Source: Diplonema japonicum (lineage: Eukaryota > Euglenozoa > Diplonemea > Diplonemida > Diplonemidae). From it: a stretch of DNA of 64,000 nucleotides. Made by a program: the position numbers and the translations under genes. Numbering within the stretch: position 1 is the stretch's first letter; the number at the start of each line of letters is the position of its first letter. The notes beneath the pieces are model-generated. The model was given only the letters and a program-made list of their open reading frames with translations, ran no database searches and had not been told where the DNA came from. Shown one piece after another: positions 30,505 to 40,670 of the stretch. Where the stretch lies: contig OZ025727.1 of assembly GCA_964019335.1 (NCBI GenBank), positions 184,001-248,000 on the forward strand. Direction: 5' to 3'.

Positions 30505-30676
30505 TTTTTAAAATTACGAGAGGGTTTTCCAACCCCCCCCCCCCCTCCCCCCTTTCCATTATTTGCAGATGCTCAGAGTGCACGAAATAGAATTTTTTTT
30601 TGGTTCGCTACTCTACTGACCTTCTTTTTTAAGTTATTTTTTTTCTTTCCCTCCCCCCCCCCCCCCCCCCCCAACA
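30505..30676. other. Intergenic, C and T runs
   Basis: Two long C runs and T runs follow the cyclase stop. No other feature is seen. Confidence 0.5.
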
Positions 30677-30896
30677 GGGCTATGCTTGGCAAGAAACGGG
30701 GAAACGTTTCCGTTTCCGTTTCCTTTATTTTTCAGATACTTAAGGAAACGCGTTTCCTTTTTCAGAGGAAACGTGTTCCCTTCTTAGAGGAAACTGGCCC
30801 CAAAAAGTAAGGAAACGTTTCCGTTTCCTTATTTTCAAAAAAGAAAAAAAGAAAAAAAAAATGCTTGGAAACCTCGTTTCCTTGCCAGCATAGCCC
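30677..30896. mobile_element. Palindromic GGAAACG element (220 bp)
   Basis: The ends are near-perfect inverted repeats: GGGCTATGCTTGGCAAG(G)AAACG on the left and CGTTTCCTTGCCAGCATAGCCC on the right. The interior is a series of GGAAACG/CGTTTCC words that could fold into a long imperfect hairpin. It has no coding capacity. It looks like a small foldback element. Related words occur at 26820-26935. No clear target duplication is seen. Confidence 0.65.
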
Positions 30897-30898
30897 AA

Positions 30899-31302
30899 GG
30901 GGGGGTCACATGGTCCATAAACCGTAAAAACGTGGTAAACGTGGGGGGAAAAAAAGTTTTTAGAAATCTTTCTCTAAATTAACCAAAAAGGAATCAAAAT
31001 TTCGCCGGATGAGGGCATTTCTGAGCAGTTGTTAATGCTTTATTTGTATTTTTGAAAACAGTGACCACGGTTTGGTACTTGAAATCTTTGTAGAAGAAAC
31101 AAACGTACCATCCTAACCTCGGGAAAATGATAGATATTCATCAGAAATGCCGCGCAAAACACAGAAAAGTTCACAATCGGACTACAAGACTGTCCTCCGC
31201 CGTTCGAACGGTAGCGGCGTCCTAAAGGGCCGCGTCAAAGGGAGGTATGTACCAAGTCAATTTGAAAAACCCACTTTACCACTTACCATGTGACCCCCCC
31301 CC
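30899..31302. mobile_element. Small inverted-repeat element GGGGGGTCACATGGT (about 400 bp)
   Basis: The left end GGGGGGTCACATGGT is matched by the inverted right end ACCATGTGACCCCCC. Subterminal GTGGTAAA-type words are also inverted. It lies end to end with the palindromic element, with two bases between. It contains one short basic open frame (31147-31293). Confidence 0.6.
31147..31293 (+). CDS. Short basic open frame inside inverted-repeat element (48 codons)
   Basis: The frame opens MPRKTQKSSQSDYKTVLRR and runs 48 codons to TGA. The product is rich in Lys, Arg and Ser. It could be the N-terminus of a lost transposase left in a shortened derivative, or chance. Expression is doubtful. Confidence 0.3.
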   Translation: MPRKTQKSSQSDYKTVLRRSNGSGVLKGRVKGRYVPSQFEKPTLPLTM

Positions 31303-31726
31303 GCTCCCTGATTTTGTTGCAAGCATTTCTTTTAAAAAAGTAAATTTCTTGTGGTATGCTCTGTTATCATGAAAGCTCAAGAAAAATATAATAATAAAAA
31401 AAAGAACTTTGAAAGCACGTTTGTTATGGATAGACTTTATCTCCCGCCCCCCCTCTTCCCCCCCCCTTTTTTTTTATAAGGTTCTTTTTGTTTTGTTTTT
31501 TTTTTTTGGCATTGAATTCTGTAATTCAGCATGCAGAAAAAAGCCACGCGACAGAAGGGATCCCCAGCCCACAGGTGGTTGGTAGTAAAACAGCTATTTT
31601 ATCTTCTCTCTCTCTCCCCCTCCCCCTCCCCCCCTGCAGCATAACATTTTGCGTTTCATAGGAATCTTTTCTCTATTCTTTTAGCACTAACAGTTCTTTT
31701 TCAAAGTCTGTACCTCTTGTTCCAGC

Positions 31727-31765
<39 letters not shown>

Positions 31766-32069
31766 AAACCGCTAAGATAGTCGCAGTCTTCTGCCCACGC
31801 ATCTATTTTTTTCAAAGGTGTTTTGCGCCTTCTTCTGTGCTTTGAGCCGTCTAGCCAAAATTCCTCCTTTGTTGTTCTTTTTTTTTACGCAGTTAGCAAC
31901 GCCCTCAATGGAGAGTACCTCATCCATAAGATCTAACAAAGTGGTTGCACCAGGTAGCCTCTCCGCGGTTTTGTGCCAGTGAAGCAAATGCCCGGGGGTT
32001 TTTCTTTCTTGGAAAACACTACCCCCCCCCAGCCTCCATCCTTTTAAAGAAAAAAAAAAATACAAAAAA
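31303..32069. other. Intergenic with R2 repeat fragment
   Basis: A, T and C runs. A CT microsatellite lies near 31607-31635. Positions 31891-31990 are repeat R2 copy 3. No gene is seen. Confidence 0.5.
31891..31990. repeat. Dispersed repeat family R2, copy 3
   Basis: AGTTAGCAACGCCCTCAATG and CCGCGGTTTTGTGCCAGTGA match 18058-18165 with few changes. Confidence 0.5.
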
Positions 32070-33902
32070 ATGCCAGATGCCCCTTTCGGCCCCATGACAG
32101 AGTTCATAGTGGATATATTGCGCAAGAACTGCGCGAAAGATGAAGACGCCGAGGCAAAGGTACGAAAGAGCAATGTTCTGACAAAGTACGAAGGCTTGAG
32201 AAAAGAGGTGACGGGGGAGGCGGGGGTGAAGCGATTTGACGCGATGCTGGGCTCCTTGAAGACCGTGTTTATCGACCAGAAGAAAGAGGTGGAGGGGGAC
32301 AACATAGCAGGCAACATCACATTGATGAGGCACTTCTTCAAAGACCTGGCCGCTGACGTGGAAAATGGACGGTTCAAAGGAAACGGATCTGCAAAGCATC
32401 TATACGATAAATACGTAAGCCCGCAGACAGCACGGTACAAAATCGAGAAGCTAACCGAAATGCCAGGTCGGGATCAACGACCAAACACAAGCACACCCGC
32501 AGACCCCGTGTCGGAGAAGTTTCAGTTGACCGCCCGCGAAGCCCTGTTCAAAAAGAAAAAGCGCAACACAAAACAAGACACAAAGGCAATCAACACATTT
32601 GTCAAATCTTTCGTATCTCTCGACGCAGCCGTGTGGAAACAAATACAAGCCATCGCAAGAGATAATTCGCTTAGCCCAACCCAGTGCACCGAAGCACTGA
32701 TCGATTCTGTAATTCACGACGATGATAGCCCTTGGAGGGAGTTCTACCAACAAATGGGCAACTACAAAGCTATGTACGACGAGCTTCAAGAAACAACCGC
32801 TTCCCTTGCCGAGCTCACCACCGAGGTCATCACACTGCGCGAGACGAACATTCTCAACCAAGCCTTTTTGACAGGCGACCTCGCACAGGGCCTCGTCGAC
32901 GAGATTGCCGAGCTCAAGGACGCAGAACAGAAGGAACGCTTCAAGGTGAAGGAGGCAATGGTTATGCTTGAAAAGCTCGAGGAGGAGAAAACCGAACTAC
33001 AAGCGGAGTCGAAGAAGGTCGTGACGCACTTAACAGAGGCACAGAACCTCATTAAAAAGCTGCAGATGACTGCTGCTGAAATCGCATCTGTACCAGAAGT
33101 GCATGGCAAACGAGCCGCGCAAATCATGATGAAGATAGACAAAGTACACCTTGCTATCGAACCCGATTCAGGCGCACCATCAGCGAAGCGGTGCTGCGCG
33201 TGTCTTCTTGTTGCGACGTTGTCCCCCTTCTGTCCTGCAACTGGGGGACGGCACGACGAATCTGGATCGTACCCTGAACCTATTGTCGCACCTATTGCAC
33301 CATCCTCTCCGAAGCACTCTGTCGGGGGGAAAACAGGCAAGAAGCGGGTCAAGGAACCACCTTCGTTAAAAACCGACTACCCTTTACTGTGTATTGTGCT
33401 GTCTGCTTGCGTTGCGCATTGGTCCAGCGGTGTTCCCTGTGAATGCGGTAACACGGTCATGAACAAACCCCCTCCGCCGCCTCTAACCCCGAACCGGAGA
33501 AAAACGAAATCGCTTCTGAAGCATATATCAGGAAGCTTGCTTCCTGACATAAGAAGTAAGAAGAAAAAGGTCGGTAGCTGGAGTGGGGGTGAAAAACCTC
33601 ACCCTTTACGTGCCTTTCTCAGCGAGTACGTGGAATCACTGGTGTCCTACGGGAAGGAGAAGCCCTCCTTGAGGCAGGCGCCTTTCCCCGAAAACAGCGA
33701 CACGCAGGGTCTTGTAGCAGGGTTTGAGAAGGCTGTCCTTGAGCTGCTGAAGCATATGAACGACTTGCCTGATGTGCCGACCATCGATTTCTCACCTATG
33801 CCGCCCAGCAGGTCAAGGTCTACGGGATCGGAAATGGTGGTTCCTCATCTACCGGAGCACAAACAGCTGAAGAAGAAACGGGGTTCGAAGACAAAGAAGT
33901 AG
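32070..33902 (+). CDS. Coiled-coil protein of unknown function (610 aa)
   Basis: An intact single-exon gene starting after an A run. Residues 1-140 look globular and helical with many Lys, Asp and Glu. A basic patch FKKKKRNTKQDTK lies near 160. Residues about 230-345 form a coiled coil (LAELTTEVITLRE...VKEAMVMLEKLEEEKTELQAESKK). From 370 on, composition changes: CCACLL, a Pro stretch NKPPPPPLTPNRRK near 465, basic runs, and an unstructured C-terminus ending KKKRGSKTKK. The end looks like a nuclear or RNA-binding tail. No known domain is recognised. Codon use in the last third differs somewhat from the first two thirds (more T and G in third positions), which might mark a later extension. Confidence 0.75.
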   Translation: MPDAPFGPMTEFIVDILRKNCAKDEDAEAKVRKSNVLTKYEGLRKEVTGEAGVKRFDAMLGSLKTVFIDQKKEVEGDNIAGNITLMRHFFKDLAADVENGRFKGNGSAKHLYDKYVSPQTARYKIEKLTEMPGRDQRPNTSTPADPVSEKFQLTAREALFKKKKRNTKQDTKAINTFVKSFVSLDAAVWKQIQAIARDNSLSPTQCTEALIDSVIHDDDSPWREFYQQMGNYKAMYDELQETTASLAELTTEVITLRETNILNQAFLTGDLAQGLVDEIAELKDAEQKERFKVKEAMVMLEKLEEEKTELQAESKKVVTHLTEAQNLIKKLQMTAAEIASVPEVHGKRAAQIMMKIDKVHLAIEPDSGAPSAKRCCACLLVATLSPFCPATGGRHDESGSYPEPIVAPIAPSSPKHSVGGKTGKKRVKEPPSLKTDYPLLCIVLSACVAHWSSGVPCECGNTVMNKPPPPPLTPNRRKTKSLLKHISGSLLPDIRSKKKKVGSWSGGEKPHPLRAFLSEYVESLVSYGKEKPSLRQAPFPENSDTQGLVAGFEKAVLELLKHMNDLPDVPTIDFSPMPPSRSRSTGSEMVVPHLPEHKQLKKKRGSKTKK

Positions 33903-34043
33903 GATTTACATTTTACTGCCCCCATCTCCCCCCCCCCCCACCCCACCCCGTTTTTTTTTATTTTCAGAACAATTGATTCGGCTTTTAGAAGGAAAAAAAA
34001 AAAAAAAAACAAAAGAAAAAGGAGGGAAATAAAAAAAAAAAAT
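33903..34043. other. Short intergenic spacer
   Basis: C, T and A runs. A poly-A stretch leads into ATATG at 34042. Confidence 0.5.
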
Positions 34044-36819
34044 ATGTTGGGCACGCTGATAGGGCTCACTGTATGGTGCACAGCACACGACGGGCTTAGA
34101 GACTACCCAATTAAAGGGCGGACAGGACCGATATACCTGGACGGAACATGGGAAGCAAAGAGTGACAAGTCAACACATATGAACGCGGAGGTCCCGGGCG
34201 ACATCCTAACAGATCTCGAGAATGCAGGCCTGATAGGCGACCCGCTGTACGGAAACAACTTCAGAAAGAACGAAAAATGGGCGAATGAAACCTGGACTTA
34301 TACAAAGGTATTCATCCCCGACACCACTCTCCTAACCGACGGTGCAATGCTTGTATTCGAGGGTATTAAAATGTCCGCTTCGATTTCAGTCAACGGGCAG
34401 AAGATCGGACAAGCTCTCGATCAGTTTGTGAGGTACGAATTTATCGTAACAGGACACCTCATCGAGGGGGTGAACAACACAATCGAGGTGACATTTGACG
34501 GCGGTAAGCTCGATGGACGATGGATGGCCTGCACTGGCGGTTGGGACTGGGCACCTTATTCAGGAACAACGAATGAAAACGCAGATACATTCTCATATGG
34601 AATATGGAAATCCGTGTATTTTGTCGCAATCGGGAAGTTCGTGATCACACACGTGACACCCCATACTTTCTACAACGGCCCTTACCCTGTTGACCCGCTT
34701 ACCAATAAAACCCACGGTGGTTTCACAGTATCGGTTGGGGTTCATATATACGCCACGGAAACAAGGAACACAACCATAACAATAGGCGGGGTGTGGGACA
34801 CTGGTTCGGCGAGTTCAACAATTAAGTTAACGCTTCCGAAGGACAACTCCACCCACACTGTGAACATCACCGCCCCCCCCGGATCGGTTGGGTTGTGGTG
34901 GCCCAACGGTATGGGGTCCCGCCCCATGTATAACATATCTATCGTTGTCAACTCCGGCGGGCAGACAGTCCACGAAAAACGTCGTGTCGGGTTCCGTGTC
35001 ATCGCCTTGGTAACTGGCAACGACACTGATCCGAACTATGTTCGTGAAAGCATCAACGTGGACGGGACAAATAGAGGTTTTGGAATGCTGTTCAGAGTTA
35101 ACGGAGCGGTTATGTTCAACAGAGGCGGGAACATGATCCCGATGGAGGAGATGGAAGGCAGACAGACAACTAAAGCCTATCGTCAGCTTGTCATCTCCGC
35201 AGCCGAGGCAGGCATGAACACATTCCGAGTATGGGGCGGTGGGATCTTCTACCCAACAGCGTTCTACCATACATGTGACGAGCAAGGTATTGTTCTGTAC
35301 CACGACATGATGTACGCGCAGGCAGGGCATTCCCCGAAAGTGACCGCGACGCAGGATGCGGAAATTCGTCATCAGATCAGGCGGCTTTCCCACCATCCGT
35401 CCATCATGTTGTGGGATGGTTGCAATGAATGCCATGTTGTTATCGGGACCCCAACTGGAATCTACGCTACGTTCGTTATGACCATTGTTGTTCAGGAGGA
35501 CAGGAGCAGGATTGTGTGGCCGTCGTGTCCGGCTAACGGTTGGAGGACAGGGGTGCACAGGCTGACGTCGATCCCGAACGGTTCACCGTTGGGCCTCGAC
35601 CCCGTCATGTCCGCCGACGAGACGGACATCGAAACCCACGGTCCATACCAGCACGGGAACATCTTCCAGACCATCAACATGGGGCCCTTCTCCAACACGA
35701 CCGTCGCGATACCCCCCGTCATCGTGAAGGGGCAAAACGGACCGCAGTACCAAAACGTCTTCGCGTCTGAGTTCGGCACCGTTGTCATGTCCTCCTTCGA
35801 GTCGATGTCGCCTACATTGCACCCTGCCAACTGGGCACTACACGGAGGTGCACCCGAAGGGCAGTGCAACCCTGGTCAAGAGGAGCACAACGTCTGCACA
35901 GGCGACAACCCTATGCAGCAAAGGAACTATGGTTGCGATAATTTGATTTTAAAGCATTTTGGATGGGCGCAGGCGAACAACGATGCTTTGAACACAACGG
36001 GCGAGGCAGCGTTTAAAAAGCAACTGTACCTGTGCGCATTGGGGCAGGCGCTGGACATGAAAGCCAACATAGAACAGCGAAGGGCGACGAACCAGTTCGG
36101 GATCATCGTGTGGCAGCTGAACGAGATCTGGCCGACCGGCGGATGGGGCTCCCTCGAGTACGGGACGGCCGTTAAGGGGCAGGTTCTGGGCGGAAGATGG
36201 AAAATACTACACTATTTCTACAGGTCCGTTCTGTATAAGGACGTCATTGTGGCATGCGGCGCACAACAAACATGTTATGTCAAGAACAGTGGGATGCACA
36301 CTCTGCACGGGTTGGTCACCATAGAAAAGCTCAACGTCCTGACCGGCGAGAAGTTCCAGATTTTTAGCCAACAGTTGGACATGGCACCCAGCGGCAGTGC
36401 TGTGTACCTCACTGTGCCCTATGTCGACGCCGACAACGAGATCCTTCTCGGGACGGTGGTGGACACCAACACCAGTACGGTCGTGGCGTCTAATGTGTCG
36501 CCTCTTACTTACAGCAGGAACCTCAACCTGCAGAGACCTACCATTAAGATCATATCCGTGACCAACAGGGAGGACGGGAAGTTCGCCATCACCATCACCA
36601 CCGACAAGGTTGCGCTTTACGTAAGTTTCACAACACTCGCACAAGTATGCGTTTATAAAAAAAAAAAAAAAAAAAAAAAAACAGGGCCGCTTCTCTAAGA
36701 ACGCATTACTCTGCACCCCTGGGTCGAAGACAGTCCTGTTCATTCCGTTTTTGCCTAATCAGGAACAGGTGCTTAGAAGCTCGCTGAGGGTCGAGGACCT
36801 TGGGTCTTACATTGCGTGA
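34044..36819 (+). CDS. Secreted GH2 beta-mannosidase, one intron (903 aa)
   Basis: Exons 34044-36620 and 36685-36819 join in phase 0. Residues 1-15 are a signal peptide (MLGTLIGLTVWCTAHDG). The order is that of GH2 beta-mannosidases: a jelly-roll sugar-binding domain (LDGTWEAKS...VPGDILTDLENAGLIGDPLYGNN), Ig-like domains (PNGMGSRPMYN), the TIM barrel, and C-terminal beta domains. The acid/base is E462 in WDGCNECH and the nucleophile is E576 in ASEFGT. The second exon supplies the expected end GRFSKNALLCTPGSKTVLF, which matches the family C-terminus; the unspliced frame would end in poly-Lys. The enzyme removes terminal beta-mannose from mannan or N-glycan fragments, in a lysosome-like vacuole or outside the cell. 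At least ten N-glycosylation sequons are present. The length is normal for the family. Confidence 0.93.
36621..36684 (+). other. A-rich 64-nt spliceosomal intron (phase 0)
   Basis: The intron begins with a canonical GTAAGT and ends in about 24 A residues then CAG. Splicing restores the GH2 C-terminus. It has the same form as the intron at 3867-3922: short, phase 0, A run in place of a polypyrimidine tract. Confidence 0.88.
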
Positions 36820-36821
36820 CA

Positions 36822-36864
36822 TTTCTTTTTTTTTTTTTTTTTTTTTATTTTCGCCGCTTTTCAG
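36822..36864 (+). promoter_or_regulatory. Candidate 3' splice (trans-splice) acceptor
   Basis: An unbroken T-rich tract starts three bases after the GH2 stop codon and ends CGCTTTTCAG, 63 bases before the ATG at 36927. The close packing of stop, T tract, AG and next start is what polycistronic processing would need. Confidence 0.4.
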
Positions 36865-36926
36865 GAGGGAGAAGAAAAAAAAAAAGAAATTTTATACAAA
36901 AGATTACAAAAAAAAAAAAAAGAAAT

Positions 36927-37274
36927 ATGGGACTATGCTCAAGCAAGCAAGACGTAGAAACCACCCATCTCAACAAGAAGTATAATTATGGTTCGTCTTC
37001 CTCTGAAGGTTCGATTCCGGGCGCTTTTAAACAGGAATCTCTGAAGGCCCGACGGGGGGTCAGTGTGAAGTGTGTGAAGATTGACGCGAGAGACGTGGTT
37101 CCTCCCAGGTGGTGGACGGGACTTGACAAGCCAGTGAAGAGTGCAAAGTGGAAGGAAAGGATCGCGTTGCACGTTCGAAGAAGGGAGCGAAAATTCTTCT
37201 TGCTTGTTCTTGAAAAAAAGCAGCAACACTCCGCAAAGAAAATCCAGAGGTGGTGGCGGCGATGCTGCCACTAG
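36927..37274 (+). CDS. Small N-acylated protein with C-terminal IQ-like motif (115 aa)
   Basis: The protein begins MGLCSSK, a strong N-myristoylation signal (Gly2, Ser6, Lys7) with Cys4 as a palmitoylation site, so it should sit on the plasma or flagellar membrane. The middle is unstructured and polar (YGSSSSEG). The C-terminal 45 residues are basic and end KKIQRWWRRCCH, close to an IQ motif for calmodulin binding. The gene lies only 107 bases after the GH2 stop. I do not recognise an orthologue; a calcium-responsive membrane adaptor is the natural reading. Confidence 0.7.
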   Translation: MGLCSSKQDVETTHLNKKYNYGSSSSEGSIPGAFKQESLKARRGVSVKCVKIDARDVVPPRWWTGLDKPVKSAKWKERIALHVRRRERKFFLLVLEKKQQHSAKKIQRWWRRCCH

Positions 37275-37921
37275 GTTCACCCCCGATTTACACAATCATT
37301 CGCAAAAAGTTATTTTTCCCCCCCCCCTCCCCCTTCCAAATAGCCTTTTTTTTATATATATTCTTGAAAGAGCTAAAAGAAGAAGGAAAAAAAAAAAAAA
37401 CTTTTTTTTTTGTTACATTTATTTGAAAGAAAGAAGAGAACAGGAGAAAAAGAAAAAAGAAGAAAAAAAAGAAAAGATGCTTTCTTCTTTTTTTTTTTTT
37501 GACTCTTTTTTCTTTTTTTTTACCTTTTTTTTTTAAGACATCTTTTTTTATATTTCTATTGTCCCTTACCTCCTTCGAAGCCAGTGAGGTTCTCTACAAT
37601 TGGAGAAAAGGGGGAGAGGGGATGGTTTCTTTTCGTACTTTTCCTTTTTTTTTTTTTATATAAATTCCCAAAAGGCCATTGGAACAAGAAGCTTGAGTTC
37701 CCCTTCACCCTTTTTTTTTGTTTCTCCTTGTTTTTTTTTTTTTTTTTTTTTCTCTTTTTTTTTTTCTCTCTCTCTCTCTGCAAAGAACGAGTCTTTGACT
37801 TGTCTTATCAAAGAACGGACGGAGCGCATAACCAACGGTCAGAGAAAAGAGGAACGTTGGCTGCGTATATGAGGAGTTTTTTTTTTCTTTTTTTTTTTTC
37901 GCATGTACAAGAAAAACAATA
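37275..37921. other. Intergenic, homopolymer-rich
   Basis: T, A and C runs and a CT stretch. Positions 37788-37860 share short words with 11853-11905, upstream of the other full copy of the 1-kb element. Confidence 0.5.
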
Positions 37922-38905
37922 TGAGCTCGTCCGGACGAAAATGTCAACACTTTTTTGGGCACCTCCGAAAATTTCTTGTTTTGATTATTTGAGCAAAAAA
38001 AGGGAGCCGTTCTTTCAATTGTGATGCTTGTTTTGCCATGAGGGTGGCAGGCTTTGCAACCGGCTGCCCCCGGGAAGCGAAAAATAGAGGTCAAAAAAAC
38101 GGCGGAAAATGTTTAAAATGCAGTTTAAAAGCTTAAAATGCAGCATCTAGGGTGCTTAAAATTGGTGTTCAAGCGCACTTGTGACCCCTGGTACAACCCA
38201 GGGTCGGGTTACTGTTAAAAGTACTTAGCGAAAAATATATGGCCGCCGCATGGCCCCCCGAAAATACGGTTTTTTACACCCTATTTTTTGGCTTTTTCAA
38301 GGGGTTCCCAAGGGATTTTGGCCTTTTTCAGAAAAACCAATTCTTAACACTTGCCTGCTCGCAGAGCTTTGGCATTGATATCTTTGGGGTCAAACTTTCA
38401 TTCTCACCCATCTGCTGAGGTTTTTCCTTTTCTTTTGCACTCATAATACTTCAAAAGTGAAAATTTTGCTTTTTTAAGGGGTTTTAAAGGGATTTTAGCC
38501 TTAAATAGGCCAAAATGGCACTTTAAGGGTAAGTTCTCCCCACCCCATTTTAATAGTGATTTAGAGTCCAGCCCACCCAAAATGACCCCAAAGGTTTCAC
38601 AGATTTTCAATCTGCGTCCATTCCTCCTGTCGCTTTTCACGGAAAAACGAAAATAAAAAATGGAGTCTGGGTTATTTGTAACTTCCAAATTGAAGTCGTT
38701 TGCCAAAAACCATCCTAAAAAACATGTTTTTGCACGTGCGTTTTAAAAATAAAACAAACGGCGAGCATTTTAGCCTTTATGGTGTTCAAGCTTAGACTGC
38801 ATTTCTGCACACAAAGTGGCGGACTACTTTTTTACTTAGAAATTTAACGGGGGTTTTCTGCCGCATGGAGGGTCATTTGTTGACATTTTTTTCCGGACGA
38901 GCTCA
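37922..38905. mobile_element. TA-flanked inverted-repeat DNA element, copy B (984 bp)
   Basis: The terminal inverted repeats are 28 bases and match at 26 positions: left TGAGCTCGTCCGGACGAAAA then TGTCAACA, right the inverse. They are flanked by TA at 37920-37921 and 38906-38907. The interior has no transposase. It is about 90% identical by eye to copy A, with deletions relative to it. Confidence 0.85.
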
Positions 38906-39018
38906 TATAATCGATAATGAATTGTTGCTTATCCTTCTACAGGTTAACCCCGGTTGTGCACAAACAACAATCAACCTACTCTTTTTATCTTTTTTTTTTT
39001 TCATTTTCTTTTTTGTCA
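38906..39018. other. Short spacer with T tract
   Basis: A TCTACAG word is followed by a T-rich tract ending TTTTTTGTCAG. The LINE fragment begins immediately after. Confidence 0.4.
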
Positions 39019-39738
39019 GGGAAAGGCTCGAAGGAACGCAGAGGTACCTGCTGGCGGTGGTGGGGGAGCGGGACGCAGCCCTACAAGCGAAGAGGCAGGA
39101 GGTGTACCACACACACCAGTGGCTGGAGATCACACAAGGTCAAGAACACCCAGTACCGTCGGACAAGGACTTCGGCAAGCTACCGGCAGGGGATGTCCTA
39201 CGGGAGTACACGAAGGAGGTGCTGAGGTGGATGCGGCAACTGCGCTGGTATGCAGGCAGCAGGAACACGTCAGTGTCCACGGTGGAGCTGGCACTGGATT
39301 TCGAGAACGTGACCGGGAAGACCCTTGGAGGGAAGCTGGGGGATCTCGCAGAAGTACAGCAGAAAGCGAGGAGATTGCATGGACTGATGAAGAAGATCTG
39401 GCACACATGGGAGCTAGGGAGGGTGCTGAAGAAGCTGAAAGGAAGGAGGGCCTTCCCAGCTGAGCCGAGCACAAGGGTGCACACACTACGATCCATCGGG
39501 AGGACAAAGGCGGTGATCGGATGGAACAGGAGGGCGATATTTGCATCAACGAAGACCAAGCATGACCTAGAGGCGTTGAAAAGACAATGGGCAAGAGAAC
39601 GAAGAGAAAGAGCGGCCAGGCTGGGGAGAAGGCCGGCAAGACCACCAAAGGAGAAACCGCTGCTGAAAGGGGATAGGTGCAGGTAGAAGATGAGAACAAG
39701 GGGGCGTCTCACAAAGACTTCCTTTAACTCATATATAT
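39019..39738 (+). mobile_element. 5'-truncated LINE, 3' end with tail
   Basis: The open frame from 39019 to the TAG at 39686-39688 encodes the C-terminal domain of the LINE also seen at 63720-64000. Both share QRYLLAVVGERDAALQAKR, THQWLEIT and STVELA. It is intact to its stop, with a basic end. The 3' untranslated tail AACAAGGGGGCGTCTCACAA then CCTTTAACTCATATAT matches 60615-60658. It gives the true C-terminus of the element, which the window-edge copy lacks. The protein would continue a post-RT region of unknown role. Confidence 0.8.
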
Positions 39739-39772
39739 TTTTTGTCTTTCTACATGTAACAGCTGATTTGTG

Positions 39773-39806
<34 letters not shown>

Positions 39807-40670
39807 GGTACGCAAAATAAAGCGTTTTTTTCTTGTTTTTTTTTCTTTTTTGATGTGTGACCAAACTGTCCCTTTTATTCCCAAAAAAAAAAAAGGAAAA
39901 AAAAAAAAAAGTTCTTCAGCAGAACGCACTCCAATAATAAGAGGAGTGTGTAACAACTCACCTGCCGAAAGTGAAACGGAGCGTCCCCCCCCCCCCCCCC
40001 CGAAAAGAGTAAACAAAACTTGTTGCCCTTTTGTTTTATTGTGTCATGTCATGATGAGGACGACGGGTCCGGGGGGGGTATCAAAAAAATGAGAACCTTC
40101 AGGGTGTCTTACAAAGGCACCCTTTTCTTTTTTAATTACATCCCATTTTCTTTCTCTCTCATTTTTTTTTTTTTTGTTTCTTTGCTATGGGAGCCCCCTG
40201 CAACAGGTTTTTCCTTTTTATGTGGCTGGAAAAAAAAAAAAGAAAAAAAGTCTTTATTTTAAAAGATAAAAATGTCACAGCGAAAAAAAAGTTCGTAGGG
40301 GCGCCTCGGTATATTGTTTTTTTTTTTTTTTTTTTTTTTTTTTGTATTTTGTTTCTCTTTTTTTTTTTTTTTTTTGTCCTATAAAAAAATCTATTATCGT
40401 TGTTGGACAAGCGCGCCGCACACAAAATAAAATGGAGCGTAAAAACTAGTTTTGTTTCTTCTTTTTTTTTTTTTTTTTTCTGGGAGGGGGAGAAAGGGTG
40501 TGGATTAAAAATCCATACCGTGCGCCCCCCCCCCCCCCACCCCCCCTTTTTTTTTTACACACATGCTTAACTTTAAAAAAAAGAATTCCCCCCCTCCTTT
40601 TTTTTTTCCCCCCCCCTTCCTACCCCTCGATCAACCAATACAAAAAAAAAGGGGAGAAACCAACAACAAA
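39739..40670. other. Intergenic, homopolymer-rich
   Basis: About 930 bases dominated by A, T and C runs, including about 25 T near 39777 and several T/A runs near 40310-40400. No gene is seen. Confidence 0.6.

Noticed and set aside
37008-37018. GGTTCGATTCC, a perfect tRNA B-box word
   Set aside because: It lies inside the acylated-protein gene, and no cloverleaf or A box can be formed around it.
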